From contig OY762464.1 of NCBI GenBank assembly GCA_963665765.1, positions 2,790,001-2,854,000 of the forward strand: 64,000 nt of DNA, in the 5' to 3' direction. This document shows, piece by piece, positions 42,648 to 50,560 of this stretch; position 1 is the stretch's first letter; each line of letters opens with the position of its first letter. The stretch comes from Bin76 sp963665765 (GTDB taxonomy: Bacteria; Actinomycetota; Acidimicrobiia; Spongiisociales; ZC4RG35). Position numbers and translations under genes: made by a program. The notes beneath the pieces were generated by a model, which saw only the letters and a program-made list of their open reading frames with translations, ran no database searches and was not told the DNA's origin.

Positions 42648-44092
42648 AGTGGGAACCGGTGATTGGCATAGAAGTGCATGTGGAACTGGACACCGCTTCC
42701 AAAATGTTCTGCGGATGTCGAGTCTCCTTTGGTGATCCTCCCAACACCAACGTGTGTCCGGTGTGCCTGGCGTTGCCGGGCTCGCTGCCCGTTCCCAACC
42801 GGGAAGCGATCGAACGAATCATTCGCCTGGGACTGGCGCTCAACTGTGGGATAAACCCGGGATCGGTGTTTCACCGCAAGAACTATTACTACGCCGATCT
42901 GCCCAAGAACTATCAGATCAGCCAATTCGACATTCCGGTGTGTGTGGACGGATGGTTGGACGTGGAGTCCGACCGGAAGGCTTTTCGAGTGGGTATCGAG
43001 CGGGTGCACATGGAGGAGGACACCGGCAAATCGGTGCACGTGGGGGAGGGAGGAAGGATACACACCGCGGCTGAGACTCTGGTTGACTTCAACCGAGCGG
43101 GCACTCCCTTGGTGGAGATTGTTTCCCGGCCCGATCTGACCAGTGCGGCCGATGCCCGGGTCTACGCCCAGCAGTTGCGGGCGGTGGTGGCGGAGACCGG
43201 GGTTTCCGATGCCCGGATGGAGCGGGGCTCGCTGCGCTTCGACGCCAATGTCTCGATTCGTCCCGAGGGAAGCGAAACGCTGGGGGTGAAAGTGGAGGTC
43301 AAGAACATGAACTCCTTTCGCTCCCTGGAAAAAGCCATCAGCGCCGAGATCGAGAGGCAGACCGCTCGGCGTTTGGCAGGGGAGAGAGTGGTGATGGAGA
43401 CCCGGCACTGGGACGAAACGGGTGGAATCACCCGGGGAATGCGCACCAAGGAGGGGAGTTCTGACTACCGCTACTTCACCGAACCCGACCTGGCCCCGAT
43501 GATCTTTGACGACTCCTGGGTGGAGGCCGCCCGTTCGACCCTTCCCGAACTGCCCGGGCCCCGGCGGGAACGATATCAGAGGATGGGATTAAGTCCGGCG
43601 TCAGCCCGGGTGCTGGCTTCCTCCGATCCGGATCTGCGGCGCCTTTTCCAGGATGCGGTGGCGGCGGGCGCCGCCCCGGTTCAGGCCGCCCATTGGATAA
43701 CCGGGGAGATCACCGCTTCCCTCCGTCGTCGGGAGGCTTCCCCGAAGGACGTTCCGCTGAGAGGAAGGCACCTGGCGCAACTCACTCAGATGGTCGGCGA
43801 GGAACGGATCTCGGCCGGCGCCGCCCGGGAAGTGTTGGAAGGGGTCATAACCGGCGAGGGAAGCCCTTCCCAAGTGGCCCGGGCGCGCAACTTGGAGCAG
43901 ATTTCCGACCGAGTCGCTCTGGAGGGGGCGGTGGAGGAGGTATTGGACGCCCATCCTCAAGCAGTGGAGCGCTATCGATCAGGCGAGAAAAAGGTGAGGG
44001 GATTTTTGGTGGGCCAGGTGATGAAAGTCACGTCCGGCCGGGCGGACCCCCGGGCCGTCAACCAGATTCTGACTGCCCGGCTGGAAGGTTGA
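42644..44092 (+). CDS. gatB: aspartyl/glutamyl-tRNA amidotransferase subunit B
   Basis: A 482-residue GatB. Conserved blocks are IGIEVHVELDTASKMFCGC, NTNVCPVCLALPGSLP, RKNYYYADLPKNYQISQ, and DFNRAGTPLVEIVS. The C-terminal YqeY-like tRNA-binding domain includes KVRGFLVGQVMKVTSGRADP. GatB activates the misacylated tRNA carboxylate with ATP and receives ammonia from GatA. The Cys residues near the N-terminus (CGC and CPVC) could form the zinc site seen in some GatB proteins. gatC-gatA-gatB form a complete operon. Confidence 0.95.
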   Translation: MKWEPVIGIEVHVELDTASKMFCGCRVSFGDPPNTNVCPVCLALPGSLPVPNREAIERIIRLGLALNCGINPGSVFHRKNYYYADLPKNYQISQFDIPVCVDGWLDVESDRKAFRVGIERVHMEEDTGKSVHVGEGGRIHTAAETLVDFNRAGTPLVEIVSRPDLTSAADARVYAQQLRAVVAETGVSDARMERGSLRFDANVSIRPEGSETLGVKVEVKNMNSFRSLEKAISAEIERQTARRLAGERVVMETRHWDETGGITRGMRTKEGSSDYRYFTEPDLAPMIFDDSWVEAARSTLPELPGPRRERYQRMGLSPASARVLASSDPDLRRLFQDAVAAGAAPVQAAHWITGEITASLRRREASPKDVPLRGRHLAQLTQMVGEERISAGAAREVLEGVITGEGSPSQVARARNLEQISDRVALEGAVEEVLDAHPQAVERYRSGEKKVRGFLVGQVMKVTSGRADPRAVNQILTARLEG

Positions 44093-44110
44093 CCCAGGCG
44101 TTCACCTTGC

Positions 44111-45397
44111 TCAGTTTCCATAGTTCACGTATACGTCGAGATTGGGGTCGGGGCGCGTTCCGCCGCTGAAGGTGAGGATTCGAAAACTCGCCACCGATGG
44201 TTCGCCCACGTCAACGAACTTGTATTGACCCCCGATCCCGTCATAGTCGGGGTTGCCACCTGAGAAAATGACTTCCATGCACTCGGTGAAGCTGAAGCAC
44301 TTTTGTCCGTCGCGGGTGATGTTGTTGATTTTTGGGGCAAGGACGGTGGGCGCGGTGGAGCGGGCCATCTCGGCGGACAAGGCGGTGATGATCACCGCGT
44401 CGTAGGTTTCCGCTCCGTAGCTGTAGACCCCATCCAACCCGCCTTCGTACATGGTTTCCAGTCGGTCGGTGAACACGCGGATCGAGGTCAGATCCACCGA
44501 GTTTTCGGGTCCCCGCATTCCGGTGAGGATGGAGGGATCGGAGACTGCTTCGCCAATGCTGATCATGTGGCCGGACGAACCGTAGACATTGGTGTTCGAG
44601 GTGGGTCCGATGCCTCGTTCGTGCATGGTTGTGACCAAAGATGCGGCCTCTTCGAAAGCGATAATGAATACGGCATCCGGATCCGAGGCGACCAGCAGAT
44701 CCACCTCGGCGTCGAAGGTGTCGGTACCGGGCGCATAGGCTATGAACGGATCGATGATGCCGCCCAGTTCTTCGAAACGTTCCCGGAAGGTTGTCGCCAG
44801 CCCGGTGCCGTAGGACTCCTGCCGATAGATCACCCCTACCGTCTCGTTGCCTTCCGACGCGATTAGTTGGGCTGTCATCGCCGAATAAAGCAGGTCGGGC
44901 GGCGCTGTCCGGAAGTACAGTCCGTCGTCCGGATAGGTGGTGAAATCCGGGGAGGTGTTGGATGGGGAGAATTGGATCAGCCCGGCGCCTGTGATCTTGT
45001 CGATGACCAGTTTGGAGACGGCCGAACTGGCCGCTCCCACGATTACATCCGCGCCCAATTCGATCAGTCGGTCAACCTCGGGGTTGGCTATGTCCTGGCT
45101 GAGATCTCCCGAATCGGCTTCGTGCAACACAACCGGCTCGCCCAGCACACCTCCCGCGGCGTTGATGTCCGACACCGCCAACCGGGCGGCAGCTGTCAGG
45201 GTTGGGCCGAATGCCGCGAGGTCGCCGGTCAGGGGAAAAAGAGTGCCCACCACCAAGCGTCCATCGTCCCAGGGAGAAGCAGGCGGCCTGGCAACGATCT
45301 CTCTGACTGTCAGTCCCACTATCGCCAGCACGAACAGCAGTATCCCCACCATTCGTTTACGAGTGTATTTAGTGGGTTTGGAGGTTTGGTCGGGCAC
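44111..45397 (-). CDS. branched-chain amino-acid-type (LivK) solute-binding protein
   Basis: A 428-residue type I periplasmic-binding protein of the Peripla_BP_6 family. Blocks are LVVGTLFPLTGDLAAFGPTL, AVSDINAAGGVLGEPV, DVIVGAASSAVSKLV, FSPSNTSPDF and GVIYRQESYGTGLA. The N-terminus has a helix (VGILLFVLAIVGLTV) without a lipobox Cys, so it appears to be membrane-anchored or to carry an atypical signal. No Liv permease or ATPase genes lie nearby, so it is an orphan binding protein or a sensor-like receptor. It converges with gatB. Confidence 0.85.
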   Translation of the reverse strand: MPDQTSKPTKYTRKRMVGILLFVLAIVGLTVREIVARPPASPWDDGRLVVGTLFPLTGDLAAFGPTLTAAARLAVSDINAAGGVLGEPVVLHEADSGDLSQDIANPEVDRLIELGADVIVGAASSAVSKLVIDKITGAGLIQFSPSNTSPDFTTYPDDGLYFRTAPPDLLYSAMTAQLIASEGNETVGVIYRQESYGTGLATTFRERFEELGGIIDPFIAYAPGTDTFDAEVDLLVASDPDAVFIIAFEEAASLVTTMHERGIGPTSNTNVYGSSGHMISIGEAVSDPSILTGMRGPENSVDLTSIRVFTDRLETMYEGGLDGVYSYGAETYDAVIITALSAEMARSTAPTVLAPKINNITRDGQKCFSFTECMEVIFSGGNPDYDGIGGQYKFVDVGEPSVASFRILTFSGGTRPDPNLDVYVNYGN

Positions 45398-45713
45398 TGG
45401 GTCTCCGGATCGTCATATCGTATTGGAGATTAGGAAAGATCAAACAGATGTAGGAGCGTTTATCGGGCGATCAGTCCGGGCCGGGGCGCGGTGGCAAGGG
45501 CGGTTGACCATGGTGTCGTGCATGGTGTTGTGCAGGGAAGGTTCCCGACTTATTGCGCAAAAGTTAGCATTGCCGACCAATGCGTGCCTGGCCCTATCCA
45601 ACCCTGATCCTGGGAATGTCGGCAGTGACCACGGGAATCCCCATCTGTGGGGCTGTTTCCTGTCGCGTCTCACCGGATCGGCTTCCTGAACAACACTGAT
45701 ACCGGGAGTCAGG
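45398..45713. other. 316-bp intergenic region upstream of the tungstate importer
   Basis: The region separates two divergent transcription units. It holds a short cccca-tctg-tgggg hairpin near 45640-45655 and a ggtaagg/ttgtgc-rich stretch, but no gene. I looked for a molybdenum/tungsten-cofactor riboswitch because an importer of that class follows; nothing matched by eye. Promoters for both neighbours must lie here. Confidence 0.4.
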
Positions 45714-46406
45714 ATGGAGTTTTTGTGGGAGGTGTTGCGTGACGCAATCGGAACCCTCACCGAAGCGAGCCCACAACTGTGGACGGTGGTGTCTCTCACA
45801 CTGATCGTTTCCGCGGTGTCCACCCTGGTGGGGGTGCTGCTGGGAACTCCGGTGGGGGTGGCCTTGGCTCTGGGGCGATTTCGGGGCAGAGGGGCGCTTC
45901 AACTGATGGTGAGCGTGGGAATGGGCTTTCCCCCGGTGCTGGCCGGATTATTGCTGCTCTTGCTGTTCTGGAGATCGGGTCCACTCGGCGATCTGGGTCT
46001 GATCTTCACTCCCACCGCGATGGTCGTGGCGCAGGTGGTGCTGGCCGCTCCCATTGCCGCGGGGGTGACTGCCGGGGCCATCAAAGGTCTGGGCGGGGCG
46101 GCCCGGGAGCAATTGGCGGCACTCGGTCTGCGGCATTTCACTCGGGGGGTGGTGGCGATCCGGGAGGCTCGATCCGGGGTGGCGGCGGCGGTGGCGGCCT
46201 GTTTTGGACGAGTGGTGGCCGAGGTGGGGGCGGTTTTGGTGGTGGGTGGAAATATCGTGGGTGAGACTCGGGTGCTTACCACCCTGATCGTGGAGGAGTC
46301 CCGCCAGGCCCGGTTCGGGGCGGCGGTGGCGGCCGGGATTGTCTTGCTGACCATTTCTTTGATGGTGAACGTGGCGGTGGATCGCTTCGGGAGAGAAGTG
46401 GCATGA
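45714..46406 (+). CDS. tupB: tungstate-type ABC transporter permease
   Basis: A 230-residue permease with five to six helices, in the TupB class. Blocks are TVVSLTLIVSAVSTLVGVLLGTP, GFPPVLAGLLLLLL, the GLGGAAREQLAALGLRH EAA-type loop, and the C-terminal FGRVVAEVGAVLVVGGNI, which is characteristic of Tup and related oxyanion permeases. Its stop overlaps the ATPase start by four bases. Together the three genes would import tungstate for tungsten or molybdenum cofactor enzymes; molybdate or other oxyanions are alternatives. Confidence 0.85.
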   Translation: MEFLWEVLRDAIGTLTEASPQLWTVVSLTLIVSAVSTLVGVLLGTPVGVALALGRFRGRGALQLMVSVGMGFPPVLAGLLLLLLFWRSGPLGDLGLIFTPTAMVVAQVVLAAPIAAGVTAGAIKGLGGAAREQLAALGLRHFTRGVVAIREARSGVAAAVAACFGRVVAEVGAVLVVGGNIVGETRVLTTLIVEESRQARFGAAVAAGIVLLTISLMVNVAVDRFGREVA

Positions 46407-47389
46407 AGGTCTCTTTTCGTTACCCGGGCCAAAATCCCGTTCTCCAATTGGAAGGCTTGGAACTGGTGGATGGTCGGCGTACGGTGGTGTTCGGACCCAA
46501 CGGCGCCGGGAAGAGCACTCTGATCAGACTGCTGGCCGGGACTCTCCCGGGAGGACCGGGTTGGGAAACCGCCTACCTTCCCCAGACGTCCCATCTGTTC
46601 CGGGGCACGATCGGATGGAATCTGGGATTGGGTCTCGACACGGAACGAGCCGTGCTGGCTGCCCGGCTGGCTGCCCGGCTGGGAATGGGAGACCGGCTGT
46701 CCGAACCGGCGGCTCGTTTGAGCGGTGGGGAGAGACAGCGGGTGGCCCTGGCCCGGGCCCTGGCGAGCCCCCGGCCGTGGGTACTGCTGGACGAACCGCT
46801 GGCGCCGATCGACGCCGAGGATCGAAGCCAAGTTGCCAGGGTGATCGCGGAAGGAGTGGGAGACAGAGGAGCGGTGATCGTCACCCACGACTTGGAGACC
46901 GCCGCCGCGTTGGGTTCCCACCTGGCGGTGCTGGTGGAAGGGCGTTTGCGCCAGCAGGGACCGCTGGGGGAGGTGCTGTCCCGGCCTGAGGATCGGCGGG
47001 TGGCTTCGGTGGTGGGGGTCTCCAATCTGTGGGAGGGAGTGGGCCTCACCTGGTCGGGGGCCTTTGCGGTCGTCGAGGTGGGGTCGGTTCGGATTTGGGG
47101 AGTGGGGAAGATCGAAAAGGGCCGCCCCTGCCGGGCACTGTTCCGGGGAGAGTCGGTGGCGGTGTTGGGAACCGGCGGGTCGACCGGTTCGGTGCGCAAC
47201 CGTTGGCCGGGAACCCTTGCCGAGATCAGCCGGGGTGGCCGTTGGGTGGAGTTGCGGGTGGATGTGGGAGGAGCGAAGGTCACGGCCGTCATCACGCCGG
47301 GGGCCATGGATGAAATGGAACTGCGGGTCGGATCCCAGGTGGTGGCGGCGGTGAAAGCCTCGGCGGTGCGGCTGCTGACCGCCGGTTGA
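46403..47389 (+). CDS. tupC: tungstate-type ABC transporter ATP-binding protein
   Basis: A 328-residue ATPase. Walker A is GPNGAGKS (about residue 32), the signature RLSGGERQRVALARAL, Walker B VLLDEPLAPID, and the switch His is in VIVTHD. After ~215 residues comes a C-terminal extension resembling a TOBE/regulatory oxyanion-binding domain (LAEISRGGRWVELRVDVGG and LRVGSQVVAAVKASAVRLL). This extension is typical of molybdate/tungstate ATPases, where bound oxyanion inhibits transport. The start overlaps the permease stop. Confidence 0.85.
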   Translation: MKVSFRYPGQNPVLQLEGLELVDGRRTVVFGPNGAGKSTLIRLLAGTLPGGPGWETAYLPQTSHLFRGTIGWNLGLGLDTERAVLAARLAARLGMGDRLSEPAARLSGGERQRVALARALASPRPWVLLDEPLAPIDAEDRSQVARVIAEGVGDRGAVIVTHDLETAAALGSHLAVLVEGRLRQQGPLGEVLSRPEDRRVASVVGVSNLWEGVGLTWSGAFAVVEVGSVRIWGVGKIEKGRPCRALFRGESVAVLGTGGSTGSVRNRWPGTLAEISRGGRWVELRVDVGGAKVTAVITPGAMDEMELRVGSQVVAAVKASAVRLLTAG

Positions 47390-47390
47390 T

Positions 47391-48194
47391 GTGAGAGCTC
47401 GTTCCTGGCTGCTCGCTGCTCTGCTGGTGGGGGTGGCGGCGGCGTGGTGGGCCGGGTGTTCCCGGGGAGAGGTCCGGGTGGTGGTGGCGGCGGGCACCAC
47501 CCTGGTGGATGGCGGCTTGCTTCAGGCAGTGGCCTCGGACTATCAAGCAAGCCACCCCGGGGTGGTGTTGAGTGTGGTGGGTGCTCCCACTGCCCGGGTG
47601 CTGGCTTTGGCTGAAGCGGGATCGGTGGATGTGACTATCACCCACGATCCTGAACGGGAAGAGCGTTTCATCTCCGAGGGAAGGGCGGAGTTGGCCGCGG
47701 AGGTGTTTTCCAGCCGTTTCATGCTGGCGGCTCCCCTTCTTTGGGCTCAGGGGATGGAAGGGCTGACCCCTTATCGGGCTTTTGAGCTGATCGCCCGGCG
47801 AGGGCATCTCTTCGTCAGCCGGGCAGACGGTTCCGGGACCTATCAGACAGAGCGCCGAATATGGAATGAGGCGGGGGTGGATCCCCAGGGTTTGCCCTGG
47901 TATGTCGAGACCCGCCAGGGCATGGGTCTTACCCTCCAAGTGGCTTCCCAAAGACAGGGTTTCGTGCTGGTGGAGCGGAGTGTCTTCTTGGTGGCCGGGG
48001 AAGTCACCGATCTGGTGGATGCTCGCCTCGATCCGGTGGGGTTGGCCAATCCCTACCGGGCCATGGCGGTGAAAGGTTCACCGGCGAGGGGGGCCGCGGT
48101 GGACTTTGTGGCATGGCTTCGGTCGCAAGAGGGAAAAGAATCGGTCAGGCGGGCCAACCAGCAGTTGTACGGCGCGCAGGTGTTCGCACCATAA
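47391..48194 (+). CDS. tupA: tungstate-binding lipoprotein (TupA type)
   Basis: A 267-residue binding protein with a lipoprotein signal (AAAWWAGCSRG). TupA hallmarks are present: the AAGTTLVDGGLLQAV loop, DVTITHDPEREERF, and FVSRADGSGTYQTERRIW, corresponding to the oxyanion-binding residues of the family (where TTTSxxDSGLL and SRGDxSGTH are usual). The GTG start at 47391 lies one base after the ATPase stop, so the binding protein is the last gene of the operon. The substitutions at the binding loops leave tungstate versus molybdate open. Confidence 0.85.
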   Translation: MRARSWLLAALLVGVAAAWWAGCSRGEVRVVVAAGTTLVDGGLLQAVASDYQASHPGVVLSVVGAPTARVLALAEAGSVDVTITHDPEREERFISEGRAELAAEVFSSRFMLAAPLLWAQGMEGLTPYRAFELIARRGHLFVSRADGSGTYQTERRIWNEAGVDPQGLPWYVETRQGMGLTLQVASQRQGFVLVERSVFLVAGEVTDLVDARLDPVGLANPYRAMAVKGSPARGAAVDFVAWLRSQEGKESVRRANQQLYGAQVFAP

Positions 48195-48595
48195 CGTCGT
48201 GTCTTGTGGCGGCTACCGGGCAACGCCGGTAGGTGTTGGGTTGGTGGGTGGCAAGTTCGCGAAAAAAGACGGCGGCCGGGGGTTGATATTGTCACAGACC
48301 GAGCACATATTGAACGGGTCCGAACACCTCCCGGTCCTGCCCGACGTCGTCAGGACCGCACCGGAGGTCATAAATTTTCTCGGGACACTTCTCCCGCCAC
48401 CGACCCGTGGCGAAGCGTGTCCCGACCCTGGTGGTGAGCGGCGGGGGAGGGGAACCCAACGGGCGGGAAACGGGCGGAGCCGAATTTCGCGGGATAGCGG
48501 CTGTTTTCGCGATCAACCGCCTTGGACCGCCTATCTATCGGGCTTCCAATGGATGCGGGATTTGCCGCCCGGCGTCGGTAGCGTTGGGCCGGTCG
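48195..48595. other. 401-bp leader region containing repeat copy B
   Basis: The region lies between tupA and pyruvate kinase, both on the plus strand. Most of it is the dispersed element (48257-48512). The 83 bases after the element lead to the kinase start and contain no strong ribosome binding site. A small accgggcaacgccggt hairpin-like repeat lies near 48215-48232. No gene is supported. Confidence 0.6.
48257..48512 (+). repeat. dispersed structured element, copy B (256 bp, MITE-like or RNA leader)
   Basis: This copy begins TCGCGAAAA and ends TTTTCGCGA, a 9-bp perfect inverted pair. Hairpin 1 is CGGTCCT (48332-48338) with AGGACCG (48352-48358), with GACGTC in the loop. Hairpin 2 is CGGGACAC (48381-48388) with GTGTCCCG (48417-48424), enclosing CGCCAC (48395-48400) and GTGGCG (48407-48412). 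The 3' end has two TTTCGCG motifs 12 bases apart. In copy A the last pair of hairpin 1 changes from U-A to U-G, so pairing is kept. It lies 83 bases upstream of pyruvate kinase, in sense. Confidence 0.82.
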
Positions 48596-50065
48596 ATGGA
48601 GAGATTCACCAAAATCGTGGCCACTCTGGGGCCGGGGGTGGCTTCTTCGGAGAAGATCAGCGAGCTGGTGTCCGCCGGAATGGATGTGGCCAGACTGAAT
48701 TTTTCCCATGGGGATCACGAGCTTCATAGACGCTTTGTGAGATGGGTGAGACAGGCCGCCGACGATCACCAAAAGACGGTGGCCGTTCTGCAGGACATCT
48801 CCGGGCACAAGCTGCGGGTGGGGAAGATCCCCGAAGAAAAGATGTCGCTTCGCTCCGGCAATCGCGTGAACCTGGCGCCGGGAGGTGCGGCACAACGTCA
48901 AGATCGTCGGGTCATCCCGATTCAATATCCGGGGTTGCTTGGGGACGTCCAGGAAGGGGACCGGGTGTTGATGTCCGATGGGATGATCCGGATGACGGTG
49001 GTGGAACGTCGCTCAGATCGGCTGTTGGCCGAAGTGACCTGGGGCGGGGAGCTTTGGAGTGGAAAGGGAGTGGCGTTTCCGGATACCGAGCTGCAGCTTC
49101 CGCCGATCACGGACAAGGATCGGCGCGATCTGGAGTTCGGAATGGAATTGGGGGTGGATTACGTGGCAGCTTCCTTTGTTCGCACCGGACGGGATGTCCG
49201 GACGATCAAAAAGATGACGGGTGGAGTTCCGGTCATCGCCAAGGTGGAGTTGGCGGTCGCTTATCGGAACCTGGACGAAATCTTGGCCGAGGCGGCGGGG
49301 GTGATGGTGGCCAGGGGTGACCTGGGGGTGCAGCTTCCGCTGGCCCGCCTGCCCATCGTACAGGCCGACATTCTGGATCGCACCAACCGGGCGGGTCTGA
49401 TTTCGATCACCGCCACCGAGATGCTGGAGTCGATGACCCGGTCTCCCCGGCCGACCCGGGCAGAGGTGACCGACGTGGCCACCGCGGTGGCCGCCGGGAC
49501 GGATGCGGTGATGCTGTCGGCGGAGACGGCAGTGGGCGCCTATCCGATTCGGGCAGTGGAAGTGATGTCGGAAATCTGTGTGGAAATGGAGAAAGAATTG
49601 CTCGGAGCGGACGGAGATTCGGGGGTTCCCTACATCACGGCGGGGGGAGGGACGGAGTCGGCAGTGGCCCGTTCGGCAGTCGACGCCGCTCACAATCTGG
49701 GGGTTGACACCCTGGTGGCGTTCACCGAGTCGGGCTCCACCGCGCGGCTCGTTTCCAAATATCGTCCACGGGCTCGCATCGTCGCCCTTACTCCCGTCCC
49801 CCACGCCCAGCGGCAGGCCGCCCTCTATTGGGGGGTCACTCCCTTCCCTTTCGAGCGCCGGGATCACACCGATCTGATGTTCGCGGCGGCGGAAAAGCTA
49901 TTGGAAAGAAAGGGCATTTGCCAAAAGGACGAGTTGGTGGTGATGGTGGCGGGAACTCCTCCCAACCAGAAGGCTTCCACCAACCTGATCAAGGTCCAAT
50001 CGATCGGAGAGCGCTACCGCCACTCCTTTGGTCGAGAGTTGAGAGCAGCTGCCGTGGCCCGATGA
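48596..50065 (+). CDS. pyk: pyruvate kinase
   Basis: A 489-residue pyruvate kinase. ATG 48596 gives the usual MERFTKIVATLGP start; the frame is open further upstream, but that part is the repeat element. Conserved blocks are NFSHGDHELH, DISGHKLRVG, DYVAASFVRTGRDV, the catalytic-Lys region VIAKVELAVA, MVARGDLGVQLPLARL, and the signature TAVAAGTDAVMLSAETAVG. A C-terminal allosteric-type domain is present. It converts phosphoenolpyruvate and ADP to pyruvate and ATP. The ribosome binding site is weak, and the leader carries the structured repeat, which could influence expression. Confidence 0.93.
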   Translation: MERFTKIVATLGPGVASSEKISELVSAGMDVARLNFSHGDHELHRRFVRWVRQAADDHQKTVAVLQDISGHKLRVGKIPEEKMSLRSGNRVNLAPGGAAQRQDRRVIPIQYPGLLGDVQEGDRVLMSDGMIRMTVVERRSDRLLAEVTWGGELWSGKGVAFPDTELQLPPITDKDRRDLEFGMELGVDYVAASFVRTGRDVRTIKKMTGGVPVIAKVELAVAYRNLDEILAEAAGVMVARGDLGVQLPLARLPIVQADILDRTNRAGLISITATEMLESMTRSPRPTRAEVTDVATAVAAGTDAVMLSAETAVGAYPIRAVEVMSEICVEMEKELLGADGDSGVPYITAGGGTESAVARSAVDAAHNLGVDTLVAFTESGSTARLVSKYRPRARIVALTPVPHAQRQAALYWGVTPFPFERRDHTDLMFAAAEKLLERKGICQKDELVVMVAGTPPNQKASTNLIKVQSIGERYRHSFGRELRAAAVAR

Positions 50066-50086
50066 TCGTCCATCCGGGCACCGGGT

Positions 50087-50482
50087 TTGAAGGTGATTCA
50101 TCCGGGGGCCGGCTCTTTTGGTGGATCTGTCGGAGCGTGGCTTTCGGTTACAATCCCACCCGATGACGAAAGCAGGGCATTGGGTCAGCAGATAGAGGTT
50201 CTTTCCACCCAAATGGTCGATGATGTGTTATTGATCGACACCAATCGCAGCCTGGGAGGGCAGGACGGAGAAGGTTACGAGGATCCCGAACCCGCCCGCT
50301 CGGCAAAGACCTTCCCCGCTCAACTGGCAGCTCGTCTGATGGACCTCGATCCCCGGATCAATCGGGTTTTCACGCTCTCCAATACGCTGGTGGTGCGTCG
50401 CCAGGGTGGGTGGGCGCCAGATGAAGTGGAGCGTGTGAGCAGATCCGTTGCCGAATTTTTTCTCTTTTACCCCCTCGGATAG
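50087..50482 (+). CDS. hypothetical protein with possible Nfu-N-like C-terminal part
   Basis: The frame encodes up to 131 residues from a TTG at 50087; a shorter start at TTG 50180 would give 100 residues. The recognisable core is VDDVLLIDTNRSLGGQDGE, then FPAQLAARLMDLDPRINRVFTLSNTLVVRR and a final helix ending AEFFLFYPLG. The second half resembles the small domain at the N-terminus of NifU/Nfu scaffold proteins, but without a Cys cluster. The gene follows pyruvate kinase by 21 bp on the same strand. Identity is tentative. Confidence 0.45.
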   Translation: MKVIHPGAGSFGGSVGAWLSVTIPPDDESRALGQQIEVLSTQMVDDVLLIDTNRSLGGQDGEGYEDPEPARSAKTFPAQLAARLMDLDPRINRVFTLSNTLVVRRQGGWAPDEVERVSRSVAEFFLFYPLG

Positions 50483-50560
50483 AGCTTTCCACTAAAACCC
50501 GCGCGCCCCCCCCGGACGGGCGCTTGACTCTCTTGGCATGGTGAAGATCGGGAAGATCGG

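Noticed and set aside
44303..45433. Plus-strand frames opposite the LivK-type gene
   Set aside because: These are antisense shadows of a gene with clear Peripla_BP_6 motifs.
45398..45713. Molybdenum/tungsten cofactor riboswitch before the Tup-type importer
   Set aside because: Only a short hairpin is present; nothing resembles the conserved core of that riboswitch class.
48204..48437. Plus-strand frame inside repeat copy B
   Set aside because: Matching stretches fall in different frames in the two copies; the element is better explained as a structured repeat.
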